Shown here piece after piece: positions 36,308-44,641 of a stretch of 64,000 bases of DNA (the stretch's first letter is position 1; each line of letters begins with the position of its first letter). Origin of the DNA: Pseudomonas sp. FP2335 (lineage in GTDB: Bacteria > Pseudomonadota > Gammaproteobacteria > Pseudomonadales > Pseudomonadaceae). The stretch lies in assembly GCF_030687535.1 (NCBI RefSeq), contig NZ_CP117437.1, forward strand, positions 2,067,501 through 2,131,500, written 5' to 3'. A program made the translations under genes and the position numbers. The notes beneath the pieces are model-generated. The model searched no databases, had not been told where the DNA came from, and was given only the letters and a program-made list of their open reading frames with translations.

Positions 36308-37272
36308 ACCAAGGATCTTCCATGATGGATAACCGTGCCCGAGACGAGGCTGCGCAATGGTTTGTGCGCCTGCAAGACGCCGAACTGGGGGCCGCCGAGC
36401 GCCAGCAGTTTGAGACGTGGCGCCATGAGCATCCCGACCACCAATACGAATTTGATGTGCTGCAAGGCCTGTGGAGCGCCACGGACCTGTTGCCGGCGGC
36501 GCGTTTGCGTGCGTTGTGCGATGCACCGGCTGAGCGCCCCAAGCGGCGCGCCGTGTTGCGTTACGCGGTCGCGGCCAGTGTGGTGGCGGTTGCCGTTGGC
36601 CTGGGCGTGTTCAGCATCCTTCAACCAAAACCCTACAGCGCCGAGTTCAGCACGCGGCTCGGTGAACAGCGCCAGGTGACGCTGCCCGACGGTTCGGTGA
36701 TGGAGTTGAACAGCCGCAGCGTGGTCGCGGTGCAGTTCGAAAAGGGCAGGCGCGGCGTGGTGCTCAAGCGGGGCGAGGCGATGTTCAATGTCGAGCACGA
36801 CACCACTCGCCCGTTTGTGGTCGCCGCCGGGGCCGGGCAGGTCACGGTGACCGGCACGCGCTTTGATGTGCGCCGCGATGACGACAGCACCCGCGTGGTG
36901 GTCGAGGCCGGGACGGTCAAGGTGCAAGGGCGGGCCGTGGATGCAAGCGTCACGCTGACGGCGGGCCGTGGCACGCACATCGACAGCCAGGGCAACGTGG
37001 TGCCGGCCTACGCGGTGAACGCCGCAGAACTGACCGCATGGCGCCGCGGCAAACTGGTGTTCAACAACGCCAGCTTGGGTGACGTGGCACGGGAAGTGTC
37101 GCGTTATCGCGAGCAGCCAGTGCGGGTCGGTTCGGCGGCGGTGAGCGACCTGCGCCTGACCAGCGTGTTCAACGCCAACGACACCGACGCCTTGCTCAAG
37201 GCCCTGCCGCACATTCTGCCGGTGGCCGTGCGCGCCTTGCCGGACGGCAGCCAGGAAATTATTTCGCGCTGA
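36304..37272 (+). CDS. fecR: FecR-type anti-sigma/signal transducer
   Basis: 322 residues. The cytoplasmic DUF4880 part has DEAAQWFVRLQDAELGAAER and FETWRHEHPDHQYEFDVLQG. A membrane helix (VAASVVAVAVGLGVFSIL, about residues 85-104) is followed by the FecR domain (GEQRQVTLPDGSVMELNSRS; VTVTGTRFDVRRD) and a C-terminal STN-like stretch. It links periplasmic receptor state to FecI. The ATG overlaps the fecI stop. Confidence 0.92.
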   Translation: MNQGSSMMDNRARDEAAQWFVRLQDAELGAAERQQFETWRHEHPDHQYEFDVLQGLWSATDLLPAARLRALCDAPAERPKRRAVLRYAVAASVVAVAVGLGVFSILQPKPYSAEFSTRLGEQRQVTLPDGSVMELNSRSVVAVQFEKGRRGVVLKRGEAMFNVEHDTTRPFVVAAGAGQVTVTGTRFDVRRDDDSTRVVVEAGTVKVQGRAVDASVTLTAGRGTHIDSQGNVVPAYAVNAAELTAWRRGKLVFNNASLGDVAREVSRYREQPVRVGSAAVSDLRLTSVFNANDTDALLKALPHILPVAVRALPDGSQEIISR

Positions 37273-37369
37273 CAGTCAGGTTTTTTTCGCGTTCGTCGTC
37301 TCCTCCTGCAACTGCAACTGGTTTGCATTAACGGCCGCACTCGCTTGCGATCACAGGACCCGATTTGAC

Positions 37370-39766
37370 GTGAAAAAACTTGCCTGCCACCACAATAAAA
37401 TCTCCCGCTGGGCGCCACTGGCCCTGGCCATGGCTGTCAGCACCTCGGCGTATGCTGCCGACACCCTCCATATCCAGGCCCAACCGCTGGGTGCAGCGCT
37501 GAGCCAGTTGGGCCAGCAGACCTCCCTGCAAGTGTTCTTCAGCCCCGACATGGTCGCCGGCAAGCAAGCCCCGGCGGTGGATGGCAACCTTTCGCCGGAA
37601 CAAGCCCTGCGTCGATTGCTGCAAGGCAGTGGCCTGGACTATCAGATCGACGCCGGTTCCGTGACCTTGCGTCCGCTGGGCAGCGGTGCCGGTGAAGCCG
37701 GTTCGCCCCTGGAACTGGGTACCACCGACATCAAGGTGGTCGGCGACTGGCTGGGCGACGCCAACGCCGAAGTGGTGCAGAACCACCCCGGCGCACGCAC
37801 CGTGATTCGCCGCGAGGCCATGGTGGAGCAGGGCGCGATGAACGTCGGTGACGTGTTGCGCCGGGTCCCGGGCGTGCAGGTGCAGGAGTCCAACGGCACC
37901 GGCGGCAGCGATATTTCCCTCAACGTCGGCGTACGGGGTCTGACTTCGCGCCTGTCGCCACGCTCCACGGTGTTGATCGACGGCGTACCGGCCGCCTTCG
38001 CCCCGTATGGCCAGCCGCAACTGTCGATGGCGCCGATCTCCGCCGGTAACCTGGACAGCATCGACGTGGTACGCGGCGCCGGTTCCGTGCGTTATGGGCC
38101 GCAAAACGTCGGTGGCGTGATCAACTTTGTCACCCGCGCCATCCCGGAGAAATTCTCCGGTGAAGTCGGCACCACCCTGCAAACCTCGGCCCACGGCGGC
38201 TGGAAACATCTGGAAAACGCCTTTGTCGGCGGCACCGCAGACAACGGCATCGGTGCGGCGCTGCTGTATTCCGGGGTCAAAGGGGACGGCTATCGCAGCA
38301 GCAACAACGGCAATGACATCAACGACGTGATCCTCAAGACCCACTGGGCGCCGACCGATAGCGACGACTTCTCACTCAACTTCCACTACTACGACGCCAC
38401 GGCCGACATGCCCGGCGGCTTGACCCAGAAGCAATTCGACGCCAACCCGTATCAGTCGGTACGCGACTGGGACAATTTCACCGGGCGTCGCAAGGATGTG
38501 TCCTTCAAGTACATCCGACAGATCGACGACCGCACCCAGGCCGAAGTGCTGACCTACTACTCCGACAGCTTCCGTGGCAGCAACATCGCCAACCGCGACT
38601 TGCTCACCCTCGGCTCGTACCCGCGCACCTATTACACCTTTGGCATCGAGCCCCGTGTGAGCCATGTGTTTGACGTGGGCCCGAGCACCCAGGAAGTCAG
38701 CGTCGGTTATCGCTACCTCAAGGAAGGCATGCACGAGCAGGCCACCAGCCTCAATCTGGTCAACAACGTGCCCACCCCCGGCGGGCGCAGCGACGGTCAC
38801 GTCTACCAGGACCGCACTGGCGGCACCGAGGCCAACGCCTTCTACGTCGATAACAAGATCGACATCGGCAAGTGGACCATTACCCCCGGTATCCGCTTCG
38901 AAGACATCCGCACCGAATGGCACGACCGCCCGGTGATCCCGTTGACCGGCGCGCGCACCCTGGAAAAACGCCGTGAGGTCCACAACAACGAACCGTTGCC
39001 GGCGTTGAGCGTGATGTACCACGTGTCCGATGCGTGGAAACTGTTCGCCAACTACGAAACGTCCTTCGGCAGCCTGCAGTATTTCCAGCTAGGCCAGGGC
39101 GGTACGGGCGATCAGACCGCCAGTGGCCTGAACCCGGAGAAGGCCAAGACCTACGAAGTGGGCACGCGCTACAACGACAGCGTGTGGGGCGGCGAAGTGA
39201 CGCTGTTCTACATCGATTTCTCGGATGAGCTGCAATACGTCAGCAATGCCGTGGGCTGGACCAACCTCGGCGCAACCAAACACAGCGGCATCGAAGCTTC
39301 GGCCCACTACGACCTGTCGAACCTGGATGCGCGTCTGGATGGCCTGACCGCCAACGCCGGCTTCACCTACACCAAGGCTACAGCGCAAGGCGACGTTGCC
39401 TTCAAAGGCCGTGACCTGCCGTTGTACTCCCGTGAAGTGGCGACCCTGGGCCTGCGTTATGACGTCAACCACTGGACCCACAATCTGGACGTCTACGCCC
39501 AGTCCGGCCAACGTGCGCCGGGCACCGGCACCACCTACATCACCCAGGGCACTGCCGACGGCCAGTACGGCGATATTCCCGGCTATGTCTCGGTCAACGT
39601 GCGCAGTGGTTATGACTTCGGCGCGCAACTGTCGAACCTGAAACTGGGCGTGGGTGTGAAAAACCTCTTCGACCAGCTGCACTACACGCGCTCCAGCGAC
39701 AACAACGCCGGGCTGTACCTGGGCGAACCGCGTACGTTTTTTGTGCAGGCCAGTGTTGGATTCTGA
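37370..39766 (+). CDS. fecA: FecA-like ferric citrate TonB-dependent receptor
   Basis: 798 residues from a GTG start. A signal peptide (ending AYAA), an STN domain (DTLHIQAQPLGAALSQLGQQ) and plug are followed by the barrel, ending in Phe. Blocks nearly identical to those I recall from E. coli FecA are VVGDWLGDAN, SRLSPRSTVLIDGVPAAFAP, VRYGPQNVGGVINFVTRAIP, GGTADNGIGAALLYSG and ADMPGGL. It imports ferric dicitrate and signals through FecR/FecI. The close resemblance to FecA makes citrate the most likely ligand. Confidence 0.92.
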   Translation: MKKLACHHNKISRWAPLALAMAVSTSAYAADTLHIQAQPLGAALSQLGQQTSLQVFFSPDMVAGKQAPAVDGNLSPEQALRRLLQGSGLDYQIDAGSVTLRPLGSGAGEAGSPLELGTTDIKVVGDWLGDANAEVVQNHPGARTVIRREAMVEQGAMNVGDVLRRVPGVQVQESNGTGGSDISLNVGVRGLTSRLSPRSTVLIDGVPAAFAPYGQPQLSMAPISAGNLDSIDVVRGAGSVRYGPQNVGGVINFVTRAIPEKFSGEVGTTLQTSAHGGWKHLENAFVGGTADNGIGAALLYSGVKGDGYRSSNNGNDINDVILKTHWAPTDSDDFSLNFHYYDATADMPGGLTQKQFDANPYQSVRDWDNFTGRRKDVSFKYIRQIDDRTQAEVLTYYSDSFRGSNIANRDLLTLGSYPRTYYTFGIEPRVSHVFDVGPSTQEVSVGYRYLKEGMHEQATSLNLVNNVPTPGGRSDGHVYQDRTGGTEANAFYVDNKIDIGKWTITPGIRFEDIRTEWHDRPVIPLTGARTLEKRREVHNNEPLPALSVMYHVSDAWKLFANYETSFGSLQYFQLGQGGTGDQTASGLNPEKAKTYEVGTRYNDSVWGGEVTLFYIDFSDELQYVSNAVGWTNLGATKHSGIEASAHYDLSNLDARLDGLTANAGFTYTKATAQGDVAFKGRDLPLYSREVATLGLRYDVNHWTHNLDVYAQSGQRAPGTGTTYITQGTADGQYGDIPGYVSVNVRSGYDFGAQLSNLKLGVGVKNLFDQLHYTRSSDNNAGLYLGEPRTFFVQASVGF

Positions 39767-39786
39767 TCCGGTATAACGACCACTTT

Positions 39787-39817
39787 CGCCGTGTTTCCTA
39801 TCTGGGGAGGCACGGCG
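39787..39817 (+). terminator. Weak hairpin after fecA
   Basis: CGCCGTG and CACGGCG pair across a 17-base loop shortly after the fecA stop. There is no T run, so it is only a possible terminator. Confidence 0.35.
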
Positions 39818-39896
39818 ATTTACGTTTCATTCTGTATTTTCCTGTTTCCCCCAGAGGATCTTCCTACCAGTAGCGAGCAGTTTTCGGTTTCTAGGC

Positions 39897-39925
39897 GGAA
39901 CTGACCTCAGGTGTCCAGCCACATA
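39897..39925 (+). promoter_or_regulatory. hrp box 1 (HrpL-dependent promoter)
   Basis: GGAACT, 16 bases, then CCACATA. The consensus bound by the ECF sigma HrpL is GGAACC-N15/16-CCACNNA, so only the sixth base differs. It lies 81 bases before the start codon of the next gene, a usual spacing. No other open frame lies between 39767 and 40005. Confidence 0.75.
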
Positions 39926-40005
39926 GGTGAGGCTCGCTCGCGCTGATTCCACTATTGAGCCTGGCGCAGTCAGGCGAGCTGCTTGGAAACGAACTGGAGA
40001 TCCCA

Positions 40006-40839
40006 ATGTCAACATCCGCGTCCACCTCGACCACCGTGCCCATCTTGCCGAATCCCACCCATGCTGACCCACAGGCGGCATTCCCTGCCAGGTCGCTACC
40101 TCCACAGTACTCGGCGAGTGTGGGCTTTGCGCAACCGCAATATCAGTCCGGCCCGATGTTTGGTGATACGCCACAGGGAAAAGTTGCTGGCCACTATCAC
40201 CGTCCTCCCCACCGGCCAATTGCGCAACCTGGCCCGCCTGCGCGCCCAAACCCTACGCTACCGGACCCTCACTATTCCAGGCGTAGCGATGAACAACTGG
40301 CGCAGATGCTTCTGGATAACTTCAATGCGTTCAAGGGCCCCTGGCCTTCACGTGAAGTCACGCGCCAGAGCCTGGGGGAAATTGCCAGGCAGGAGCTGAC
40401 CGGCAATCCCCGGACCGACGCCAATATCAAACTGGCCAGGGAGTTGCAGCGTCGTTCTGGACTGATGGAAGCCCTGGATCGGGACCGCTCCACCGGGGCG
40501 ACAAACAATCGCTTTTCCAAGGCCGACATCAGAAGTTTCGTGCATTCCGATAACCCGTTGAAGCGCTTGGACAACAAACAACTCGTTGAGGAGATGCTCC
40601 GGAATTTCGATGCGTTGAAAGGTGGCTTCTGGAACCGCGACATCAATATCAGCGATCTGCAGGCACTCGCTAATAAAAACCTGACGGGCATCCCCCGAAA
40701 AGACCATCTCATCCAGTTGGCCAATGCCGTGATGGGCCGTTCGGACGTCAAGGACTTGATGGACAACGTGTTTGGCTCGCAGCGCGATGGCAAGATTTCG
40801 CGCAAAGAACTGCACAGGCTGTTGGCTTTGCTCGGTTAA
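40006..40839 (+). CDS. HrpF/NolX-repeat protein, candidate type III-secreted protein
   Basis: 277 residues. The N-terminus (1-90) is Ser/Thr/Pro-rich and probably disordered, as in type III secretion signals. Two tandem repeats follow, 95-179 and 189-273. Each has a (L/N)xNF(N/D)A(F/L)KG helix, an (A/L)xxxLTG(N/I)P(R)xD link, a helix ending LMEALDRD or VKDLMDN, and a closing FSKADIRSFV or ISRKELHRLL. This resembles the HrpF/NolX/HrpK translocator repeat. The second loop keeps D-G-x-I-x3-E of an EF-hand but lacks the first acidic residues. There is no membrane helix. GGAG is 6 bases before the ATG. Family assignment is from pattern memory. Confidence 0.7.
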   Translation: MSTSASTSTTVPILPNPTHADPQAAFPARSLPPQYSASVGFAQPQYQSGPMFGDTPQGKVAGHYHRPPHRPIAQPGPPARPNPTLPDPHYSRRSDEQLAQMLLDNFNAFKGPWPSREVTRQSLGEIARQELTGNPRTDANIKLARELQRRSGLMEALDRDRSTGATNNRFSKADIRSFVHSDNPLKRLDNKQLVEEMLRNFDALKGGFWNRDINISDLQALANKNLTGIPRKDHLIQLANAVMGRSDVKDLMDNVFGSQRDGKISRKELHRLLALLG

Positions 40840-40857
40840 ATCCGGCACTGCATATGG

Positions 40858-40885
40858 GGAACCGTTTACGCAGATTTGCCACGAA
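40858..40885 (+). promoter_or_regulatory. hrp box 2 (HrpL-dependent promoter)
   Basis: GGAACC, 15 bases, then CCACGAA: a perfect match to the HrpL consensus. It begins 19 bases after the stop of the preceding gene and lies 64 bases before the next ATG. Confidence 0.8.
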
Positions 40886-40949
40886 GAAGACACCCACTGG
40901 TGGTTGACGGCCTGTGGGAGTCTTTATCTACTGGATCAGGACCGGACCC

Positions 40950-41204
40950 ATGAACTCGACATCCTCTGCCTCTCGTCACTGCCCAAGCTCAGTCACCGCG
41001 CTGATGACTGCGTTGCCTGAGGCACCCTGCCAAAACGCGCAGCAGCCGAGTCTCAACCTTACCTCTTCACCCAAATGCAGCTTCAAGGCGCCGACGGCTG
41101 CAGACTTTGACAGAGGCGCTCACATGCTCGGCGATACGCCGGTCGGCGATCCATTGTTCTCAAGACTTTCGAGCTTCTGGAGCAAGTTGTCCCTTCGAGG
41201 GTAA
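40950..41204 (+). CDS. Short Ser-rich protein of the hrp-box cassette
   Basis: 84 residues, starting MNSTSSASRHCPSSV. The Ser/Thr-rich, acidic-poor N-terminus fits a type III secretion signal. Residues 59-66, MLGDTPVG, echo MFGDTPQG at residues 51-58 of the protein encoded just upstream, and both follow a poly-Ser/Thr start, so this may be a paralogue that has lost its repeat domains. AGGA lies 9 bases before the ATG and a perfect hrp box precedes it. The 196 bases after its stop hold no repeat domain in any frame. It could instead be a short secreted or chaperone-like protein. Confidence 0.5.
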   Translation: MNSTSSASRHCPSSVTALMTALPEAPCQNAQQPSLNLTSSPKCSFKAPTAADFDRGAHMLGDTPVGDPLFSRLSSFWSKLSLRG

Positions 41205-41280
41205 TCATCGCTTCAGGAGGACTGAAGCCCAGGCGGTTACAAATGTTCAAGGTTGTCCGGGTGCAGAGTTGCGCTTTGCC

Positions 41281-41308
41281 GGAACCATTGGTTTTGCAAC
41301 GCCACACA
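41281..41308 (+). promoter_or_regulatory. hrp box 3 (HrpL-dependent promoter)
   Basis: GGAACC, 15 bases, then CCACACA: a perfect match to the HrpL consensus, 92 bases before the next start codon. Confidence 0.8.
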
Positions 41309-41400
41309 CCTTGCGCCAGACCTGCATCCTCAATCGGAGCATTTTGCTGATTGAGGATTCGGGGCGCGGGCGACGTCGTCCAAATCGTGTGGAGTGAAAT

Positions 41401-42324
41401 ATGAGTAACGGGATCAATCAACTTGGCTTCAAGCTGCCACCTTCGTTAGACCAGCTGAATTCCAACACGCCGGGTGCGAACGCACAGGCGTCAGGCTCGG
41501 GTTACGCTCCTCAGGGCGTGGGGCAGCGTCCGGTAATGTCGGGTTTTCCCAGTAGTCCGCTGATGGGCTTAAACAACCCGCATTTCGATGCTCAGAATCT
41601 TTACGGCGGCATGAAGGCGGGTAACCCGTATGTCAGTTCAGATGACCACCTGCTGGCCACGGCGTTGAGCAACAGCTTTTCATTGCTCGAAAAATTCACC
41701 AAGGACGGGAGCTTGAACCAGGCGGGACTGCAGAAAATCGCTGATGAGGACCCGAACATAAGCACTGTTGCCGAACGCACGATCATGCTGGCCAGGGAGA
41801 TCATCAACCGTCCGCGCCTGAACGATACGATCCTGGGCAAAGGCGGAAAAATCACACCTTCAAGCCTCTCCAAGGCGGCCAGCGCCCTGCTTGGCAACAC
41901 CAACCCCAACAATACGCAAAGTGCCGATCCGTTCCATGCGAAAACCGATGCGCAGGTGGTCGAGGCGTTCAGGGGCATGTTTGACGAGCTGCGCGATCGC
42001 TCGGAAGACCGCACGTTCTTCTTCGAAAAACACCGCTACGTGAAGACCGACAAAATCATTGAAATGAGCAAGGACCCCAACTTGACCGACAAGAAAGGCG
42101 CATTGGTGCGGGATCCGGTCACCGGGTTTCCGATGAAAAAATACAGTCCGCAGCAGGTGTACCTCGCCAAGAACCTGGTCGATCGGCCAGGCTTGCTGGC
42201 GTCCCTGGACAGCAATAAAGCCAACGGCACCAGCATTTTCGGCAGTCATAACAATGATGGTTGGCTGAAAAACTACAGCCTTGATCGCTGGCTGGAAAAC
42301 GACAAGAAAGAGAAGGGCAAATGA
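41401..42324 (+). CDS. HrpF/NolX-repeat protein, second candidate type III-secreted protein
   Basis: 307 residues. Residues 1-78 are Asn/Ser/Gly/Pro-rich with no signal peptide. Two divergent repeats follow: 81-164 (LSNSFSLLEKFTKDGSLNQA, then LAREIINRPRLNDTIL and ITPSSLSKAASALL) and 182-299 (VVEAFRGMFDELRD, a 40-residue insertion, LAKNLVDRPGLLASLDSNK, YSLDRWLE). The helix-loop pattern parallels the protein at 40006 and the HrpF/NolX/HrpK repeat. There is no membrane segment, so it is not a full translocator. The C-terminus is very Lys-rich. GGAG is 6 bases before the ATG. Confidence 0.7.
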   Translation: MSNGINQLGFKLPPSLDQLNSNTPGANAQASGSGYAPQGVGQRPVMSGFPSSPLMGLNNPHFDAQNLYGGMKAGNPYVSSDDHLLATALSNSFSLLEKFTKDGSLNQAGLQKIADEDPNISTVAERTIMLAREIINRPRLNDTILGKGGKITPSSLSKAASALLGNTNPNNTQSADPFHAKTDAQVVEAFRGMFDELRDRSEDRTFFFEKHRYVKTDKIIEMSKDPNLTDKKGALVRDPVTGFPMKKYSPQQVYLAKNLVDRPGLLASLDSNKANGTSIFGSHNNDGWLKNYSLDRWLENDKKEKGK

Positions 42325-42372
42325 TGCCCTGACGGGCCTATGAGCTCTTTGTCTGGCACAAAAAGCTCATGG

Positions 42373-43524
42373 CTACACCCGCAATATCTTGCCGCTGGCC
42401 GCGACTGCTGCCAGCAACCCGCCGATCAGCAGGAAGGCGATCGCCAGGCTGCTGCCATGGGCGATGAAGCCAATCACAGCAGGTCCGGCGAGTATCCCGG
42501 CATACCCCAGCGTGGTAATGGCGGGCACGGCAATGTGTTCGGGCATCACCTTTTGTTTACCCACCGCGGTGTAGAGGACCGGCACGATGTTGGAACAGCC
42601 GGCGCCGATAAGGGCATAACCCAGCAGTGACACTTCCCAGGCCGTCGATAAGGTGGCGAGGAACATACCGGCGGCCGCTAGCGAACCACCGGCCACGATC
42701 ACCCGGGTAGGCCCCAGTCGACGCACGATCGCATCACCGGTCAAACGCCCGGCCGTCATGGTCAGGGCAAATGCCGCGTAACCAAGACCCGCATAGGCTT
42801 CGTCGAGGCCGCGTTCGCCGCTCAGGAACACAGCGCTCCAGTCCAGCACCGCGCCCTCGGCAAGAAACACGACAAAACACAGGCAGCCGATAAACAGCAC
42901 CACGCCATGGGGAATCGCAAACGCCGGGCCTGAACTTTCACTGCCGTAAGGCAGCAAGTGTGGGGCGGCCTTGAGCAGCGCCGCCAACGTGATCACGACC
43001 ACCACCAAGATTGCCTGCAACGGCGACAAGCCCAGCCCGAGCAACCCCGAAACACCTGCCGCGCCGACAATCCCACCCAGACTGAACAAGCCGTGAAATC
43101 CCGACATCATGGTTTTGCCGCTGGCGCGCTCAACGATCACCGCTTGCAGGTTGACCGTGGAGTCCACCGTGCCCAACCCGGCACCGAACAGAAACAGCGC
43201 GGCGATCAACAAGGGAATCGAACTGACCGTCGCCAGCATCGGCAGGGCCAGGCAGATCAGCAGCGTGCCGGCGCAGAGCACGCGCCGACAGCCGAAACGC
43301 GAGGCGAGCAGGCCGGCCACTGGCATGGCGATGATCGAGCCCACTCCCAGGCACAACAGCAACAGGCCGAGCGTGCCTTCATCGAGTCCAGCACGGGCCT
43401 TGGCATACGGCACCAGCGGTGCCCAGGCGGCGATGCCGAAACCGGCGATGAAAAACGCGATGCGGGTCGACATTTGCTCCAGTCGCCCGGGAACCACGGG
43501 CGCTGAGGTGGGGATGGCAGTCAT
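42373..43524 (-). CDS. MFS transporter (YbjJ-like)
   Basis: 383 residues, 12 membrane helices. The loop between helices 2 and 3 (GLLASRFGCRRVLCAG) is a degenerate form of the MFS motif A. The N-terminus (RIAFFIAGFGIAAWAPLVPY) resembles the YbjJ subgroup of sugar/drug-like transporters. It is convergent with the hrp-box cassette and divergent from the DapF-like gene. Substrate unknown. Confidence 0.88.
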   Translation of the reverse strand: MTAIPTSAPVVPGRLEQMSTRIAFFIAGFGIAAWAPLVPYAKARAGLDEGTLGLLLLCLGVGSIIAMPVAGLLASRFGCRRVLCAGTLLICLALPMLATVSSIPLLIAALFLFGAGLGTVDSTVNLQAVIVERASGKTMMSGFHGLFSLGGIVGAAGVSGLLGLGLSPLQAILVVVVITLAALLKAAPHLLPYGSESSGPAFAIPHGVVLFIGCLCFVVFLAEGAVLDWSAVFLSGERGLDEAYAGLGYAAFALTMTAGRLTGDAIVRRLGPTRVIVAGGSLAAAGMFLATLSTAWEVSLLGYALIGAGCSNIVPVLYTAVGKQKVMPEHIAVPAITTLGYAGILAGPAVIGFIAHGSSLAIAFLLIGGLLAAVAASGKILRV

Positions 43525-43666
43525 GAAAAATCCTTGGTTTTGCGTTCAACGAACGGTGTCCGGCGCGACATCCTCCCACAGATGGAAGGTTCTGTAATAC
43601 GCTGCCGACCCTGTGTGTGGGCAAGCGGACGGATGAATCAATGAAACAATCCTGGCGGGCGTGGGT

Positions 43667-44641
43667 ATGACTCAGTTCTACGATGCGCGGGGCAATATTT
43701 ATGGGGTGGTCAGCCCGGCTGCCTTGCGCCGCCAGGGGATAGCGGTTCCCGACACTGCCGTCGTGGCGGCGCATCACCGCCAGACCTGGGCGCCGGCGGC
43801 GGTCGCGGCCGAATGCGGCTGGGGATCAACCCCACGCCCGCCGCAGGCCAAGGCCCACCGCTGCGATGGCCTGTTGGTGGGGCCGTTCCAGGCTGCGCCG
43901 CCGTTTGACCTGTTGATCGTCAACACCGACGGCACCCTGGCCGAGCGTAGCGGCAACGGGCTGACCATCTTTGCCCAGGCCCTGACAGACCAAGGCATGA
44001 TGACCGAGGCCAGCGAGTTACGTGTGCATCACGATCAACCGGCTGGCGCCTCGCCGTTGAGTACCTGGGTGGAACCGGCGGTGTATGCCCAGGTGAGCGG
44101 GTTCTGGCTCGCATTGGGCCAGCCGGCGTTCGGGCCGTCGGCCGTGGGTGCGACGGGCGTCGGCGCTGCTGAACCCAGCCACGTGAGCGCACTGGCGGCG
44201 ATCAACCCGCAGTGGGCGCACAGTCAGTTTGTGCGGGTGGGCAACCCCCATTGCGTGACGCTGGTCGAACACCCTTCGGCGTTGCCCGACAACGCACAGA
44301 TGCAGCAGCCCGGGTTGTTTGAAGCGCTGCAGGCAATTGCCTTTGCGCCGCCGGTTGGCCGCGGCCAGCCCTGTGCGGCCGGAGTCAATTTGCAATGGGC
44401 TGCGCGGGACAGCGCCAACCGTGTGCTCGCGCGGGTGTTTGAACGTGGAGAAGGCCCTACGGCGTCGTCCGGCACCAGCGCCAGCGCAGTGGCCTGCGCG
44501 GCGTGGCGGGCGGGTTGGGTCGCGGCGGGGGAGGTCGCGGTGGTGATGCCGGGCGGTACGGCGCCGGTGCGCTTGCAGGTGCAGGCCGAGACGCTGCGCA
44601 GTGTCAGCTTGTTCGGCACCGCCCGGCGGCAAATCAGCTGA
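43667..44641 (+). CDS. Diaminopimelate epimerase-like protein with both catalytic Cys replaced by Ser
   Basis: 324 residues of the DapF fold. The first active-site motif reads NTDGTLAERSGNG (DapF: NADGSxAExCGNG), so the catalytic Cys is Ser95. The second reads ERGEGPTASSGTSAS (DapF: ERGxGxTxACGTGA), so the second Cys is Ser268. The substrate-binding VRVGNPHCV is kept. Two-thiol racemisation cannot work, so it may be a dehydratase-like or inactive relative, or act on another amino acid. It ends 8 bases inside the convergent codA gene. The ATG at 43667 is chosen; a GTG at 43661 is possible. Confidence 0.82.
   Translation: MTQFYDARGNIYGVVSPAALRRQGIAVPDTAVVAAHHRQTWAPAAVAAECGWGSTPRPPQAKAHRCDGLLVGPFQAAPPFDLLIVNTDGTLAERSGNGLTIFAQALTDQGMMTEASELRVHHDQPAGASPLSTWVEPAVYAQVSGFWLALGQPAFGPSAVGATGVGAAEPSHVSALAAINPQWAHSQFVRVGNPHCVTLVEHPSALPDNAQMQQPGLFEALQAIAFAPPVGRGQPCAAGVNLQWAARDSANRVLARVFERGEGPTASSGTSASAVACAAWRAGWVAAGEVAVVMPGGTAPVRLQVQAETLRSVSLFGTARRQIS

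Noticed and set aside
41107..41397. Plus-strand open frame spanning the third hrp box
   Set aside because: Runs through the promoter element, has no ribosome site and no similarity to the repeat proteins; read as non-coding.
39767..42372. Type III secretion apparatus or regulator next to the hrp boxes
   Set aside because: No hrc, hrp or rsp structural gene and no HrpL, HrpR or HrpS-like protein is encoded here; neighbours are fecA and an MFS transporter.
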